Shown piece by piece: positions 25,684-35,408 of a stretch of DNA of 64,000 nucleotides. The stretch is taken from NCBI GenBank assembly GCA_963813525.1, contig CAWEZI010000005.1:2356001-2420000 (forward strand), in the 5' to 3' direction. The notes below the pieces were generated by a model. That model saw nothing but the letters and a program-made list of their open reading frames with translations. It was not told the origin of the DNA and did no database searches. Positions within the stretch are counted from its first letter, which is position 1. Each line of letters opens with the position of its first letter. Source of the stretch: Bog-756 sp963813525 (GTDB taxonomy: Bacteria; Actinomycetota; Acidimicrobiia; Acidimicrobiales; RAAP-2). The position numbers and the translations under genes were made by a program.

Positions 25684-26864
25684 CCATCACCGACCCCGCC
25701 GGGTTCGTGGCCGCCGGTGTGGCCGCCGGGATCAAGGCATCCGGCGCCCTCGACCTCGCCCTGCTGGCCACAGAGGACGGCGTCCCGGTGCCCACCGCGG
25801 CCACCTTCACCACCAACCGGGCCGCCGCCGCCCCGGTGCGGATCAGCCGCTCCCACCTGGCGGCCAGCGGGGGCATGGCGGCGGCGGTGGTGGTCAATAG
25901 CGGCAACGCCAATGCGGCCACCGGCGCCGACGGTCTGGCCGACGCGGCGCGCATGTGCGAGCTCACCGCTGTTGGGCTCTCCGACCCCGACCATCCGCTG
26001 GCCCCCCATCACGTGCTGGTGTGCTCGACCGGACTCATCGGCATCCCTCTTCCCATGGAGGTGGTGGACGGGGGCATTCCCACCCTGGTGGCGGCCCGCC
26101 GCTCCTCGCCGGAAGCGGCGGCCGACGCGGCCGCCGGCATTCTCACCACCGACTCAGGCCGCAAGGAAGTCCTCGTGGCGGCCGACGGTTTCACAGTGGC
26201 CGGAATGGCCAAGGGGGCGGGCATGCTGGCCCCCCAGATGGCCACCATGTTGGCCTTTCTGACCACTGACGCACGCATCGAGCCCGGGCCCCTGACCGAC
26301 CTCTTGCGTATCGCCGTTGCCGACTCCTTCAACTCGATGACCGTCGACGGCTGCACGTCCACCAACGACACGGTCATCCTCATGGCCTCCGGACGCGCCG
26401 GTCGGGCGGATCCCAACGTCGTGGTGGATGCGGTCACCGAAGCCTGCGCAGCACTGGCCGGTCAGATGTTGGCCGACGCCGAAGGAGCCTCGCGGATCGT
26501 CCAGATCCGGGTCACCGGAGCGCGCTCGGACGGGCAGGCCCACCAGGCGGCCCGGGCGGTGGCCGACTCGTTGTTGGTGAAGTGCTCGGTCAACGGGGCC
26601 GATCCCTACTGGGGACGGGTGGCCAGCGACCTCGGCTCGGCTGGGGTGGAGTTCGACCTCGATCGACTAGACATCGCCTACGGCGGGGTGACCGTCTGCC
26701 GCCAGGGGGTGGCGGCTGCCCACGACGCCGCCGCCCTGGCCGACCACATGGAGGGCAACCTGATCGACATCCACTGCCGACTGGGCCTGGCCGACGGCGA
26801 TGCCGTCGTCCTCGGTGTCGACCTCGGCTACGGCTACATCGACGAGAACAGGACGACATCATGA
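25680..26864 (+). CDS. argJ: Glutamate N-acetyltransferase / amino-acid acetyltransferase (ornithine acetyltransferase)
   Basis: Recycles the acetyl group from acetylornithine to glutamate. 394 residues; a self-cleaving enzyme. The cleavage region KGAGMLAPQMATMLAF has the conserved Ala-Thr-Met-Leu whose Thr becomes the nucleophile of the beta chain. Other blocks: NSGNANAATG, STGLIGIPLPM and NSMTVDGCTSTND. Presence of argJ points to the cyclic arginine pathway. ATGA overlap with argB. Confidence 0.95.
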   Translation: MTITDPAGFVAAGVAAGIKASGALDLALLATEDGVPVPTAATFTTNRAAAAPVRISRSHLAASGGMAAAVVVNSGNANAATGADGLADAARMCELTAVGLSDPDHPLAPHHVLVCSTGLIGIPLPMEVVDGGIPTLVAARRSSPEAAADAAAGILTTDSGRKEVLVAADGFTVAGMAKGAGMLAPQMATMLAFLTTDARIEPGPLTDLLRIAVADSFNSMTVDGCTSTNDTVILMASGRAGRADPNVVVDAVTEACAALAGQMLADAEGASRIVQIRVTGARSDGQAHQAARAVADSLLVKCSVNGADPYWGRVASDLGSAGVEFDLDRLDIAYGGVTVCRQGVAAAHDAAALADHMEGNLIDIHCRLGLADGDAVVLGVDLGYGYIDENRTTS

Positions 26865-27757
26865 GGCCCGACCACGCCCTCACCCCCGGGGACAAGGCGG
26901 CCGTCCTGGTCGAGGCTCTTCCCTACATCCGCCGCTTCTGGGGAAAGGTCGTCGTGGTCAAGTTCGGCGGCAATGTGCTGACCGCCAAGCCCGGCGACGA
27001 TGCCATCGACCCGGAAGACGCGCTGGCTTCGTTCGCCGAGGACATCGTCCTCATGCGGTCGGTGGGGATGTTGCCGGTGGTGGTCCATGGCGGCGGACCC
27101 CAGATCGGCGAGCTGATGGCCCGGGTGGGGAAGGAAGTCGAGTTCCGCGACGGTTTCCGGGTGACCGACGCCGATACCATCGATCTGGTCCGGATGGTCC
27201 TGGTGGGCAAGGTCAATCGCGACATCGTCAGCTCGATCAACATCCACGGGGCCCTGGCCGTGGGTCTGTCTGGCGAAGATGCCAACCTGATTCAGGCCAC
27301 AGCCCGTTCGGAGGTGCTGGGCTACGTCGGTGACGTGGTGCACGTCGATCCGATCATCGTCCATCAACTGCTGGCCCAGGGCCTGATCCCGGTGGTGGCC
27401 ACCATCGGGACCGACCGGTCGGGGCAGGCGTTCAACATCAACGCCGATACGGCGGCCGGAGCGCTGGCCAGCGCCCTCGAGGCGGAGAAGCTGGTCATGC
27501 TGACCGATGTGACCGGTCTGCGCTCGGTGCCCGACGACCCGGCCACGCTCATCAGCCAGGTCGGTGCCGACGATCTCGATCGGCTCATCGCCGAGGGGGC
27601 GGCCACAGGGGGGATGATCCCCAAGCTCGAGGCGTGCGCCCGGGCGGTGCGGGCCGGCGTCGGGCAGGCGCACATCCTGGACGGGCGCACCCCGCACGCC
27701 CTTCTCCTCGAGGTATTCACCGATCAGGGTGTGGGGACCATGGTGAGCGCGCTCTGA
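26861..27757 (+). CDS. argB: Acetylglutamate kinase
   Basis: Phosphorylates N-acetylglutamate. 298 residues, amino acid kinase fold: KFGGNVL near the N-terminus, VVHGGGPQIGELM, and NINADTAAGALASALEAEKL near the ATP site. The N-terminal helix (about 1-25) is of the length seen in hexameric, arginine-inhibited enzymes. One-base overlap with argD (TGATGA). Confidence 0.95.
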   Translation: MRPDHALTPGDKAAVLVEALPYIRRFWGKVVVVKFGGNVLTAKPGDDAIDPEDALASFAEDIVLMRSVGMLPVVVHGGGPQIGELMARVGKEVEFRDGFRVTDADTIDLVRMVLVGKVNRDIVSSINIHGALAVGLSGEDANLIQATARSEVLGYVGDVVHVDPIIVHQLLAQGLIPVVATIGTDRSGQAFNINADTAAGALASALEAEKLVMLTDVTGLRSVPDDPATLISQVGADDLDRLIAEGAATGGMIPKLEACARAVRAGVGQAHILDGRTPHALLLEVFTDQGVGTMVSAL

Positions 27758-29025
27758 TGATCGGGTCCGACGCCACCGACGGCGGCTCCGCCGGCCCGGA
27801 CGGGACCACGCCCTCGGTCGACCGATCCGCCCTCATGCACACCTACCCCGATCCGCCGGTGACCTTCGTGCGCGGCCAGGGGAGCCTGCTCTACGACGAC
27901 CACGGCCGGGAGTATCTCGACTTCTTGTCGGGGCTGGCGGTGACCTCGCTCGGTCATGCCCATCCGGTGGTGGCGGCAGCCGTCGCCGAACAGGCGGCGA
28001 CCCTGTCGCACGTCTCCAATCTCTTCGGCAACACGGTCGGGCCCGAGGTGGCGATCACGCTCGACCGTCTCATCGGAGGGGGGACGACCAGGGCCGGGGG
28101 CCAGGTCTTCTTCGGTAACTCCGGAGCCGAGGCCAACGAGTGTGCTCTCAAGTTGGCCCGTCGGTGGGCCGGCCCCGGACGCTTCGCGGTGGTCAGTACC
28201 TGGGACGCCTTCCACGGCCGCACGCTGGCTACGCTGGCCGCCACCGGTCAGCCGGCCAAGAGGGAGGCATTCACCCCGATGCCCGAGGGGTTCATCCACG
28301 TTCCCTTTGACGATCTCGGGGCCATGGACGAGGCCTGCGATCCCGAGCGGGTGGCCGCCGTCCTGGTGGAGCCGATTCAGGGTGAGGCCGGGGTGGTCGT
28401 TCCTTCGTCGGACTATTTGGGTGGACTGCGTGAGCTGTGCACGGAGCGGAACATCCTCCTGATGGTGGACGAGATCCAGACCGGCCTGGGCCGCACCGGC
28501 CGATGGTTCGGGTTCCAGCACCTGGGGATCGACCCGGACGTAGTGACCGTGGCCAAGGCTCTGGGTAACGGGATGCCGGTGGGGGCGTGCTGGGCCCGGT
28601 CGGAGGTGGCAGCTGCTTTTCACCCCGGAGACCACGGGAGCACTTTCGGAGGTCAACCTCTGGCCATGTCCGCCGCCCGGGCCACGCTGGCCGTGATGGA
28701 GGCCGAGGACGTGCCGACCCGAGCCCTGCTCGCCGGTGCCCGCCTGCGCAGAGGCCTCTCCGACATTGCCGGGGTGGCGGCGGTGCGAGGCGAAGGTCTC
28801 CTGGTGGCGGCCGTTCTCGACCAGCCCTGCGCCCAGGCCGTGTGCCAGTCGCTCCTGGAAGCAGGTCTGGTGACCAATGCTCCCCGACCCGATGTCCTCC
28901 GTTTCGCACCTTCGCTGCTGGTGGACGAGGCCACCATCGACCGGGCCGTCACCCTGGTGGACACGGCGCTGAACGGGCAGCGGCTGTCCGGTCCGGCAGG
29001 AGACGGGGGTTCCCATGAACGCTGA
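27757..29025 (+). CDS. argD: Acetylornithine aminotransferase
   Basis: PLP-dependent class III transaminase, 422 residues. FFGNSGAEANECALKLAR, WDAFHGRTLA, VDEIQTGLGRTG and the PLP lysine in VTVAKALGNGMP are all present. An N-terminal extension of about 20 residues is poorly conserved. It overlaps argF by 11 nt. Confidence 0.94.
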   Translation: MIGSDATDGGSAGPDGTTPSVDRSALMHTYPDPPVTFVRGQGSLLYDDHGREYLDFLSGLAVTSLGHAHPVVAAAVAEQAATLSHVSNLFGNTVGPEVAITLDRLIGGGTTRAGGQVFFGNSGAEANECALKLARRWAGPGRFAVVSTWDAFHGRTLATLAATGQPAKREAFTPMPEGFIHVPFDDLGAMDEACDPERVAAVLVEPIQGEAGVVVPSSDYLGGLRELCTERNILLMVDEIQTGLGRTGRWFGFQHLGIDPDVVTVAKALGNGMPVGACWARSEVAAAFHPGDHGSTFGGQPLAMSAARATLAVMEAEDVPTRALLAGARLRRGLSDIAGVAAVRGEGLLVAAVLDQPCAQAVCQSLLEAGLVTNAPRPDVLRFAPSLLVDEATIDRAVTLVDTALNGQRLSGPAGDGGSHER

Positions 29026-30010
29026 CAACGAGGACGGGGGCCAGGTGGGGGCACCCGAGGGAACAGGGCGGAGCCGCCATGTCTTCGACGTCGACGATCT
29101 CGGTGGCGCCGGCATCGCCGCTGTGCTCGACCGGGCAGAGAGGGACCCGGCCGGCCTGCCCCGTGTTCTGTCCGGTCGTGGTGTCGCCCTCCTGTTCGAG
29201 AAGGCCTCCAACCGCACCCGCAACAGCACCGAAATGGCGGTGGTCGCCCTCGGGGGCCACCCCGTCTACATCCAAGGGCCCGAAGTCGGGCTGGGCGTGC
29301 GTGAGTCGCCGGCCGACGTGGCCCGCACCCTGGCCTGCTATCACGACGTGCTCTGTGCCCGGGTGATCGACCACGCCACGTTGGTGGCCATGGCCGGGGC
29401 GCTCGACGAAGCCGGGGTCGACGTCCCCGTGGTCAACCTTCTGTCCGACCGGGCCCATCCGTGTCAGGCCCTGGCCGACATCCTCACCCTGCGGGATGTC
29501 TTCGGGCCGCAGACCCTTCCCGACCGCACCGTGGCCTACGTGGGCGACGCCAACAACGTCTGGCGATCGTTGGCCAAGGCGGCGGCGTTGTGCCGGATGA
29601 CCACCCGCGTGGCGTCACCGCCCGGGTTCGGGCCTACGGCCGAGGACGTGGCCGCCATCGAGGACATGGGAGGAACGCTTCTGGTCACCACCAATCCGGC
29701 GGAGGCGGTGGCCGGGGTGGACGCCGTCTATACCGACGTATGGACGTCGATGGGACAAGAAGCAGAGGCCGAGGAACGGAGGCGAGCGTTTGCCGGCTAC
29801 ACCGTGGACGAGAAGTTGATGTCCGTTGCCGCCACCCACGCCGTGGTTCTCCATTGTCTCCCCGCCCATCGCGGCGAGGAGATCAGCGCCGGGGTCATGG
29901 ACGGTCCCCAGAGCGTGGTTTGGCCACAAGCGGCCAATCGCATGCACGCCATGCGCGGCTTGCTGTCCTGGCTGCAGGATGGGTCGGGGCGGGAGGACAC
30001 CACGACGTGA
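29015..30010 (+). CDS. argF: Ornithine carbamoyltransferase
   Basis: Makes citrulline from ornithine and carbamoyl phosphate. 331 residues. HPCQALADIL and HCLPAHRGEEI (ornithine loop) are typical. The carbamoyl-phosphate motif, usually S-T-R-T-R, reads SNRTR followed by NSTEMA; the catalytic Arg residues are kept and only the Thr is Asn. GTGA overlap with argR. Confidence 0.92.
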   Translation: MNADNEDGGQVGAPEGTGRSRHVFDVDDLGGAGIAAVLDRAERDPAGLPRVLSGRGVALLFEKASNRTRNSTEMAVVALGGHPVYIQGPEVGLGVRESPADVARTLACYHDVLCARVIDHATLVAMAGALDEAGVDVPVVNLLSDRAHPCQALADILTLRDVFGPQTLPDRTVAYVGDANNVWRSLAKAAALCRMTTRVASPPGFGPTAEDVAAIEDMGGTLLVTTNPAEAVAGVDAVYTDVWTSMGQEAEAEERRRAFAGYTVDEKLMSVAATHAVVLHCLPAHRGEEISAGVMDGPQSVVWPQAANRMHAMRGLLSWLQDGSGREDTTT

Positions 30011-30555
30011 CCAAGCAACAGCGACAACACCGGATCACCAAATTGCTCGAGAGCAAGGCCGTGGGCAGCCAATCCCACCTGGTCGAGCTGCTGGCCGCCG
30101 AAGGCGTCGAGGCCACCCAGACCACGGTCTCCCGCGACCTCGAAGAGCTGGGAGCGTTGAAAGTGCGGTTGCCCGGGGGGGACACGGCCTATGCCTTGCC
30201 TGAGCTGCCTTCCCACCAGATCGCTCCCGAGGACCACCTTCGACGGGTGCTCGGCGAATGGGTGGTGGAGGCCGACTATTCAGGCAATCTGGTCGTCCTC
30301 CGCACCCCGCCCGGATCAGCTCATGTCGTAGGCTCGGCCCTCGATCGCAGCGGTTTTCCGGGGGTGATCGGGACGGTGGCAGGCGACGACACCGTTCTGG
30401 TAGTGGCATCGGAGACTTTGGGGGGCGCGGCCGTGGCTAACAAGCTGGCCGCCGTGGCCGGCCTGGATCCCAGCTGGTCGAACGGCCCCCCGCCGCACAC
30501 CGAATCAGCACCGGATCGAACACCAAGCGCGAGACCATCGCGGGCAGGAGGGTGA
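30007..30555 (+). CDS. argR: Arginine repressor ArgR
   Basis: Arginine-dependent repressor of this operon. 182 residues: N-terminal winged HTH (about 1-70, with ATQTTVSRDLEELGALKV) and C-terminal oligomerisation and arginine-binding domain ending GTVAGDDTVLVVASE. A 30-residue Pro-rich tail follows. GTG start overlapping argF. Operators are the three boxes before argC. Confidence 0.94.
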   Translation: MTKQQRQHRITKLLESKAVGSQSHLVELLAAEGVEATQTTVSRDLEELGALKVRLPGGDTAYALPELPSHQIAPEDHLRRVLGEWVVEADYSGNLVVLRTPPGSAHVVGSALDRSGFPGVIGTVAGDDTVLVVASETLGGAAVANKLAAVAGLDPSWSNGPPPHTESAPDRTPSARPSRAGG

Positions 30556-30556
30556 A

Positions 30557-31786
30557 GTGAGTCAACGAGTCGTTTTGGCATACAGCGGTGGTCTGGACAC
30601 CTCGGTAGCCGTCCGCTGGCTGCAGGAGAACAAGGGCGTGGAGGTGATCGCCGTCGCCGTCGACGTGGGCCAAGCGGCCGAGGCCGACGGTGAGGACTGG
30701 GACGCCATCAGGAACCGGGCTCTGGCCGCCGGCGCCGTCGAGGCCATCGTGGTCGACGCCCGGGCGGAGATGGCCGAGGATTTCTGCGTTCCGGCCCTCA
30801 TGGCCAACGCCCGCTACGAGGGCAAGTACCCCCTGGTTTCGGCCATCTCCCGACCGGTGATCGTCAAGCATCTGGTGCAAGAGGCACGCCGCCACGGTGC
30901 TGCCGCGGTGGCCCACGGGTGCACCGGCAAGGGAAACGACCAGGTGCGCTTCGAGGTGGGCACCCGGGCCCTAGCCCCCGATCTCGAGGTGATCGCGCCG
31001 GCCCGCCTGTGGGGACTGTCACGGGAGGAGTGCGTGGCCTACGCGGCCAAATGGGACATTCCGCTCACCGTCACCGAGGAAAAGCTGTATTCGATCGACG
31101 AGAACCTGTGGGGCAGGGCCATCGAGTGCGGCGTGATCGAGGATCCTTGGAACGAGCCGCCGGGGGACGTCTACACCATGACCCGACCGACGGCCACCAC
31201 GCCGAGAGAGCTAATCGTGGGCTTCGAATCGGGCGTGCCGGTATCGGTGGACGGGAACACGATGAGCCCCGAGCCGTTGATCGCCGAAATGAACAGGATC
31301 GTCGGTTCCTACGGTTTCGGCCGGCTCGACATGGTGGAGAACCGCCGGGTAGGGATCAAGAGCCGCGAGACCTACGAGTGCCCCGGCGCCCTGGCCCTGC
31401 TTCTCGCCCACGCCGATCTGGAGGACCTGACCCTCGAGCGGGATCTCCATCACGAAAAGGCCAGACTCGAGCCCCGTTGGTCGGAGTTGGTCTACGACGG
31501 TCTCTGGTTCTCACCCCTCAAGTCGGCCCTCGACGCCTTCATCACCGAGTCGCAGCGCCACGTCACCGGAGAGGTTCGGTTGGCCCTCGACACCGGACGG
31601 TGCTGGGTGGTGGGACGGCGAAGCCCGGTGAGTCTCTACGATCACGGCTTGGCCACCTATGACGGCACCGACACCTTCCGGCACCAAGACGCCGAGGGCT
31701 TCGTGAAGCTGTGGGGACTGGGCATCACCACCTGGGCGGCCATCCAGCAGAACCACGGCGCCGACAGCGCCGAGTCGCTGTCATGA
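30557..31786 (+). CDS. argG: Argininosuccinate synthase
   Basis: Joins citrulline and aspartate using ATP. 409 residues with the PP-loop LAYSGGLDTSVAVRWL, HGCTGKGNDQVRFE and TMSPEPLIAEMN region. GTG start with GGAGGGTGAA just upstream, 1 nt after argR. ATGA overlap with argH. Confidence 0.96.
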   Translation: MSQRVVLAYSGGLDTSVAVRWLQENKGVEVIAVAVDVGQAAEADGEDWDAIRNRALAAGAVEAIVVDARAEMAEDFCVPALMANARYEGKYPLVSAISRPVIVKHLVQEARRHGAAAVAHGCTGKGNDQVRFEVGTRALAPDLEVIAPARLWGLSREECVAYAAKWDIPLTVTEEKLYSIDENLWGRAIECGVIEDPWNEPPGDVYTMTRPTATTPRELIVGFESGVPVSVDGNTMSPEPLIAEMNRIVGSYGFGRLDMVENRRVGIKSRETYECPGALALLLAHADLEDLTLERDLHHEKARLEPRWSELVYDGLWFSPLKSALDAFITESQRHVTGEVRLALDTGRCWVVGRRSPVSLYDHGLATYDGTDTFRHQDAEGFVKLWGLGITTWAAIQQNHGADSAESLS

Positions 31787-33180
31787 CTCTGTGGCACGGC
31801 CGGTTCACCACCGGGATGGCCGATGCGGTCATGGAGTACTCGTCAAGCCTGCACTATGACCGCGCCCTGGCCGCTGATGACCTGGCCGGCTCGCGCGCCC
31901 ATGTGCGGGGCCTGGGTCGGGGCGGCCTGCTCGACGACGATGAAGTGGGCCGGCTGCTCGATGCTCTCGGGCAGGTCGAGAGCGAGCTCGAGTCGGGTGA
32001 GTTCATCTTCGCTCCCGGCGACGAGGACATTCACACCGCCGTCGAACGGCGGGTCACCGAGATCGCCGGTGACCTCGGGGCCAAGCTGCATACCGGCCGG
32101 AGTCGCAACGACCAGATCGCCACCGACCTCCGGCTCTACACCAAGCGCCAACTACGGGTGGTGGCCTCGGAGATCATCGCTCTCCAGGAGTGTCTGTTGA
32201 TGAGGGCCAAAGAGGTGGGCGACAGCTACCTCCCCGGCTACACCCATTTGCAGCGGGCCCAACCGGTTCTGCTGGCCCATCACCTGCTGGCCCACGGATG
32301 GGCCCTGTCGCGTGACGTCGACCGGCTGCTGGCCACCGTCGACCGTCTCGATGTGTCGCCCCTCGGAGCGGGGGCCCTGGCCGGATCGTCGCTCGAGCTG
32401 GACCCCGACGGTGTGGCCCAAGAGCTCGGTTTCCTCTCCCGTTTCGAGAACTCGCTCGACGCGGTGTCCGACCGGGATTTTGTGGCGGAAGCCCTCTTCG
32501 ATCTGGCCCTTCTCGGCGTCCACTTGTCCCGCATCGGCGAAGAGATCGTGCTGTGGTCCACCGACGAGTTCGGGTTTGCCGTCCTCGACGATGCCTACGC
32601 CACCGGCAGCTCGATGCTGCCGCAGAAGAAGAACCCCGACGTGGCCGAACTGGCCCGGGGCAAAGCTGGTCGGCTCATCGGCAACCTGACCGGACTTCTG
32701 GCCACCTTGAAGGGCCTGCCGCTGGCCTACAACCGCGATCTCCAAGAGGACAAGGAACCACTGTTCGACTCGGTGTCCCAGACCCATCTCGGCCTGGCCG
32801 CCCTGACCGGGCTGATGGCCACGGTGCGCTTCGAGACCGAACGCATGCAGCAGGCTGCGGACCAATCCTTGATCGCCGCCGTCGATCTGGCCGAGTGGCT
32901 GGTGCAGCAGGGCATGCCTTTCCGCCAGGCCCACGAGGTGGTCGGTGGACTGGTGCGGGACTCACTCGAACGACATGTTCCGCTGGCCGAGCTGGTCGAG
33001 GCGCACCCGGCTCTGGGCGCCGATGCCGTGCCTCTTCTCGAACCCGGTGTCGCTGTGACCCGACGGACCACTCCGGGGAGCGCGGGCCCGTTGGCCGTCA
33101 CCGCGCAGCTCGAGCGGTTCGTCCACCGTTTGGAGTCGGACCGGAACCGTACCGGCATCGACACCGTTTTCGACAGCTGA
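31783..33180 (+). CDS. argH: Argininosuccinate lyase
   Basis: Final step: splits argininosuccinate to arginine and fumarate. 465 residues of the fumarase/aspartase superfamily; signature GSSMLPQKKNPDVAEL, HTGRSRNDQ and TRRTTPGS are present. Last gene of the eight-gene operon. The 189 bp between it and dipZ hold nothing I recognise. Confidence 0.96.
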   Translation: MTLWHGRFTTGMADAVMEYSSSLHYDRALAADDLAGSRAHVRGLGRGGLLDDDEVGRLLDALGQVESELESGEFIFAPGDEDIHTAVERRVTEIAGDLGAKLHTGRSRNDQIATDLRLYTKRQLRVVASEIIALQECLLMRAKEVGDSYLPGYTHLQRAQPVLLAHHLLAHGWALSRDVDRLLATVDRLDVSPLGAGALAGSSLELDPDGVAQELGFLSRFENSLDAVSDRDFVAEALFDLALLGVHLSRIGEEIVLWSTDEFGFAVLDDAYATGSSMLPQKKNPDVAELARGKAGRLIGNLTGLLATLKGLPLAYNRDLQEDKEPLFDSVSQTHLGLAALTGLMATVRFETERMQQAADQSLIAAVDLAEWLVQQGMPFRQAHEVVGGLVRDSLERHVPLAELVEAHPALGADAVPLLEPGVAVTRRTTPGSAGPLAVTAQLERFVHRLESDRNRTGIDTVFDS

Positions 33181-33369
33181 TCCGCCGGGAGGGACGGAGC
33201 GGTCAGACCGAACGGCTGTAACGCGGCACCGGCATCGGGGGACAGGACCTCGGTGAAACTCGTGCGGCCGGCTGAATCATGAAGGTTGCACCCGCCTGTC
33301 GACAGGGCATCGTCCTCCTGTCCGATGCGAGGGCGACATCGACCCACCGGCATCCCATGGAAAGCTGAT

Positions 33370-35256
33370 GTGGTGATCGAGCTCATCCTCATCGGATTCC
33401 TCGGTGGACTGGTCACGGGCATCTCCCCTTGCATCCTCCCTGTTCTTCCGGTGATCTTCGCGGCCGGGGCGGCCAGCGGTCTGCCCGAGGAGGAGTCGAT
33501 GCCGGCCAGCCCGGCTCCCGCTCAGGCCGAACTGGTCGGAGCCACATCCAGCGGGTCGCACCCGCGTGCTGTGGCCACCGTCCCCACCGTTCCCGCCGTC
33601 CCCGGGTCGGAGGCCGAGACGGTGGAGGGAACCGAGGGCCGACCACCGGGCCAGTCCGGGGTGGCGGCCCAGCTTGCCGACCGCCGCCGCCGTCGGCGGC
33701 CCTACGCCGTGGTCGGCGGGTTGGTCATCAGCTTCACCGTCGTCACCCTGATCGGGTCGTGGCTGCTCAGCGTGCTGGGGCTTCCCCAGGACGCACTGCG
33801 CTGGATCGGGTTGGTGGTTCTGGGCGTGGTCGGACTCGGTCTGTTGTTCCCGGCGTTAGGCGACCTCCTCGAGATCCCCTTCGCCCGTCTCAGCCGGAGC
33901 CGGGTGCACGCCCACGGGGGAGGGCTGGTCTTAGGCTTGAGCCTGGGCCTGGTGTTCGTCCCCTGTGCGGGGCCGGTTCTGGCCGCCATCACTGTGGTCG
34001 GTGCCACCCACCGCTTCGGGTTCAGCGCCTTCGTTCTCACCGCCGCCTTCGCCGTGGGCGCCGCCGTCCCTCTACTGATCTTCGCTCTCCTCGGCCAACG
34101 GCTGACCGGGCGGATGGCCGGGATCAGGACACGGGCGGCGGCCATCCGGCGGGTAGTCGGTGCCGTCCTGGTGGCGACGGCCCTTGTCCTCGCTTTCAAT
34201 CTGACCGACGGCCTCCAACAGGCCGTTCCCGGCTACACCGATGCGCTGCAGAACCACATCGAGGGAAACCCGTCGGCCAGACAGGCCCTCTCCGGCGTGA
34301 CCGGTAACCACACCGACGGATCGCTGAGCTCCTGCAGCCAAAGCAGTCCGACCCTGCAGGAATGCGGCCCGGCACCGGCTTTCCGGTCCATCACCAAGTG
34401 GTTGAACACGCCCGGGGGCCGGCCGCTGACCATCGCCGGCCTGAAGGGTCGGGTGGTGCTGGTCGACTTCTGGACCTATTCGTGCATCAACTGCCAACGG
34501 TCGCTTCCCCATGTCGAGGCGTGGGACAAGGCCTACGCTGCCGACGGGCTCACCGTGGTCGGGGTGCACACCCCCGAGTTCGCCTTCGAGCACGTGCCCT
34601 CCAATGTGGCCGCTGCCGCCAAACAGCTGGGCGTCGATTACCCCATTGCCATCGACGACGACTACGGGACCTGGGACGTCTACGAGAACGAATACTGGCC
34701 GGCCGAGTACCTCATCGACGCCACCGGCCACATCCGTCACGTGGACTTCGGTGAGGGCCTGTACGGCCAGACCGAAACCCTCATCCGGCAATTGCTCAAA
34801 GACGCCAACCCGAAGGTGGTTCTCCCCCCACCGACCGATGTGCCCGACCTGACCCCCACCGATCAGACCACGCCCGAGTCCTACCTGGGCTACCAGCGCC
34901 TCGAGAATCTGGATGACCAGACGGTGGAGGACGACGTGATGGCCAACTATCAGGCACCCGCTTCGGTTCCCCAGGACGAGCTGGCCTACGGCGGCAATTG
35001 GCTCATCGGCAGCGAGAGCTCGACCGCCGGCAAAGGAGCCGACCTGCTCCTCAACTTCCAGGCCAAGGACGTCTACCTGGTGCTCGGAGGCAGTGGGACC
35101 ATCAAGGTCTCCGTCAACGGCATCCCGACCAAGACGGTCAAGGTCAGCGGGGTGCCCAGGCTCTACCAACTGGTGGGCCCGGGCTCCTATCAGCAGTCTC
35201 AGCTCTCTCTGTCGGTCTCGCCCGGGGTGCAGGCCTACGACTTCACCTTCGGATAG
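33370..35256 (+). CDS. dipZ: DipZ-like CcdA-thioredoxin fusion
   Basis: About 628 residues; passes reducing power across the membrane to extracytoplasmic thiols. N-terminal CcdA/DsbD-type membrane domain with its two redox Cys in GISPCILPVLPV and VFVPCAGPVLAAI; an Ala/Pro-rich insert of about 80 residues lies after the first helix. A TlpA-like thioredoxin domain follows with the active site SCINC, then a C-terminal beta-rich domain (about residues 500-628), the layout of mycobacterial DipZ. GTG 33370 or GTG 33373 may start it; GGAAAG lies just upstream. Confidence 0.88.
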   Translation: MVIELILIGFLGGLVTGISPCILPVLPVIFAAGAASGLPEEESMPASPAPAQAELVGATSSGSHPRAVATVPTVPAVPGSEAETVEGTEGRPPGQSGVAAQLADRRRRRRPYAVVGGLVISFTVVTLIGSWLLSVLGLPQDALRWIGLVVLGVVGLGLLFPALGDLLEIPFARLSRSRVHAHGGGLVLGLSLGLVFVPCAGPVLAAITVVGATHRFGFSAFVLTAAFAVGAAVPLLIFALLGQRLTGRMAGIRTRAAAIRRVVGAVLVATALVLAFNLTDGLQQAVPGYTDALQNHIEGNPSARQALSGVTGNHTDGSLSSCSQSSPTLQECGPAPAFRSITKWLNTPGGRPLTIAGLKGRVVLVDFWTYSCINCQRSLPHVEAWDKAYAADGLTVVGVHTPEFAFEHVPSNVAAAAKQLGVDYPIAIDDDYGTWDVYENEYWPAEYLIDATGHIRHVDFGEGLYGQTETLIRQLLKDANPKVVLPPPTDVPDLTPTDQTTPESYLGYQRLENLDDQTVEDDVMANYQAPASVPQDELAYGGNWLIGSESSTAGKGADLLLNFQAKDVYLVLGGSGTIKVSVNGIPTKTVKVSGVPRLYQLVGPGSYQQSQLSLSVSPGVQAYDFTFG

Positions 35257-35281
35257 GGCAATCTGTCGTGAACAGATCCCT
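35255..35281 (+). terminator. Candidate terminator hairpin after dipZ
   Basis: Inverted repeat ATCTGT / ACAGAT around a CGTGA loop, extended by AGGG / CCCT with a 2-nt bulge. It begins at the dipZ stop codon. No U-run follows, so termination is uncertain. Confidence 0.35.
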
Positions 35282-35408
35282 CGGTCCGGTCGTAGGACAG
35301 GGCAGAGGAGGTGTCGGACCGACGGCCGGTGGCCGTGGGGATGGGCTCCGGCCGCCTACAGCCATCACCCTCCCGGTGGGAGGATGAGGACGGAGGGGAA
35401 TCGATCCG

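Noticed and set aside
33181..33369. A small gene between argH and dipZ
   Set aside because: No frame with a plausible start, Shine-Dalgarno and protein-like composition; left as intergenic.
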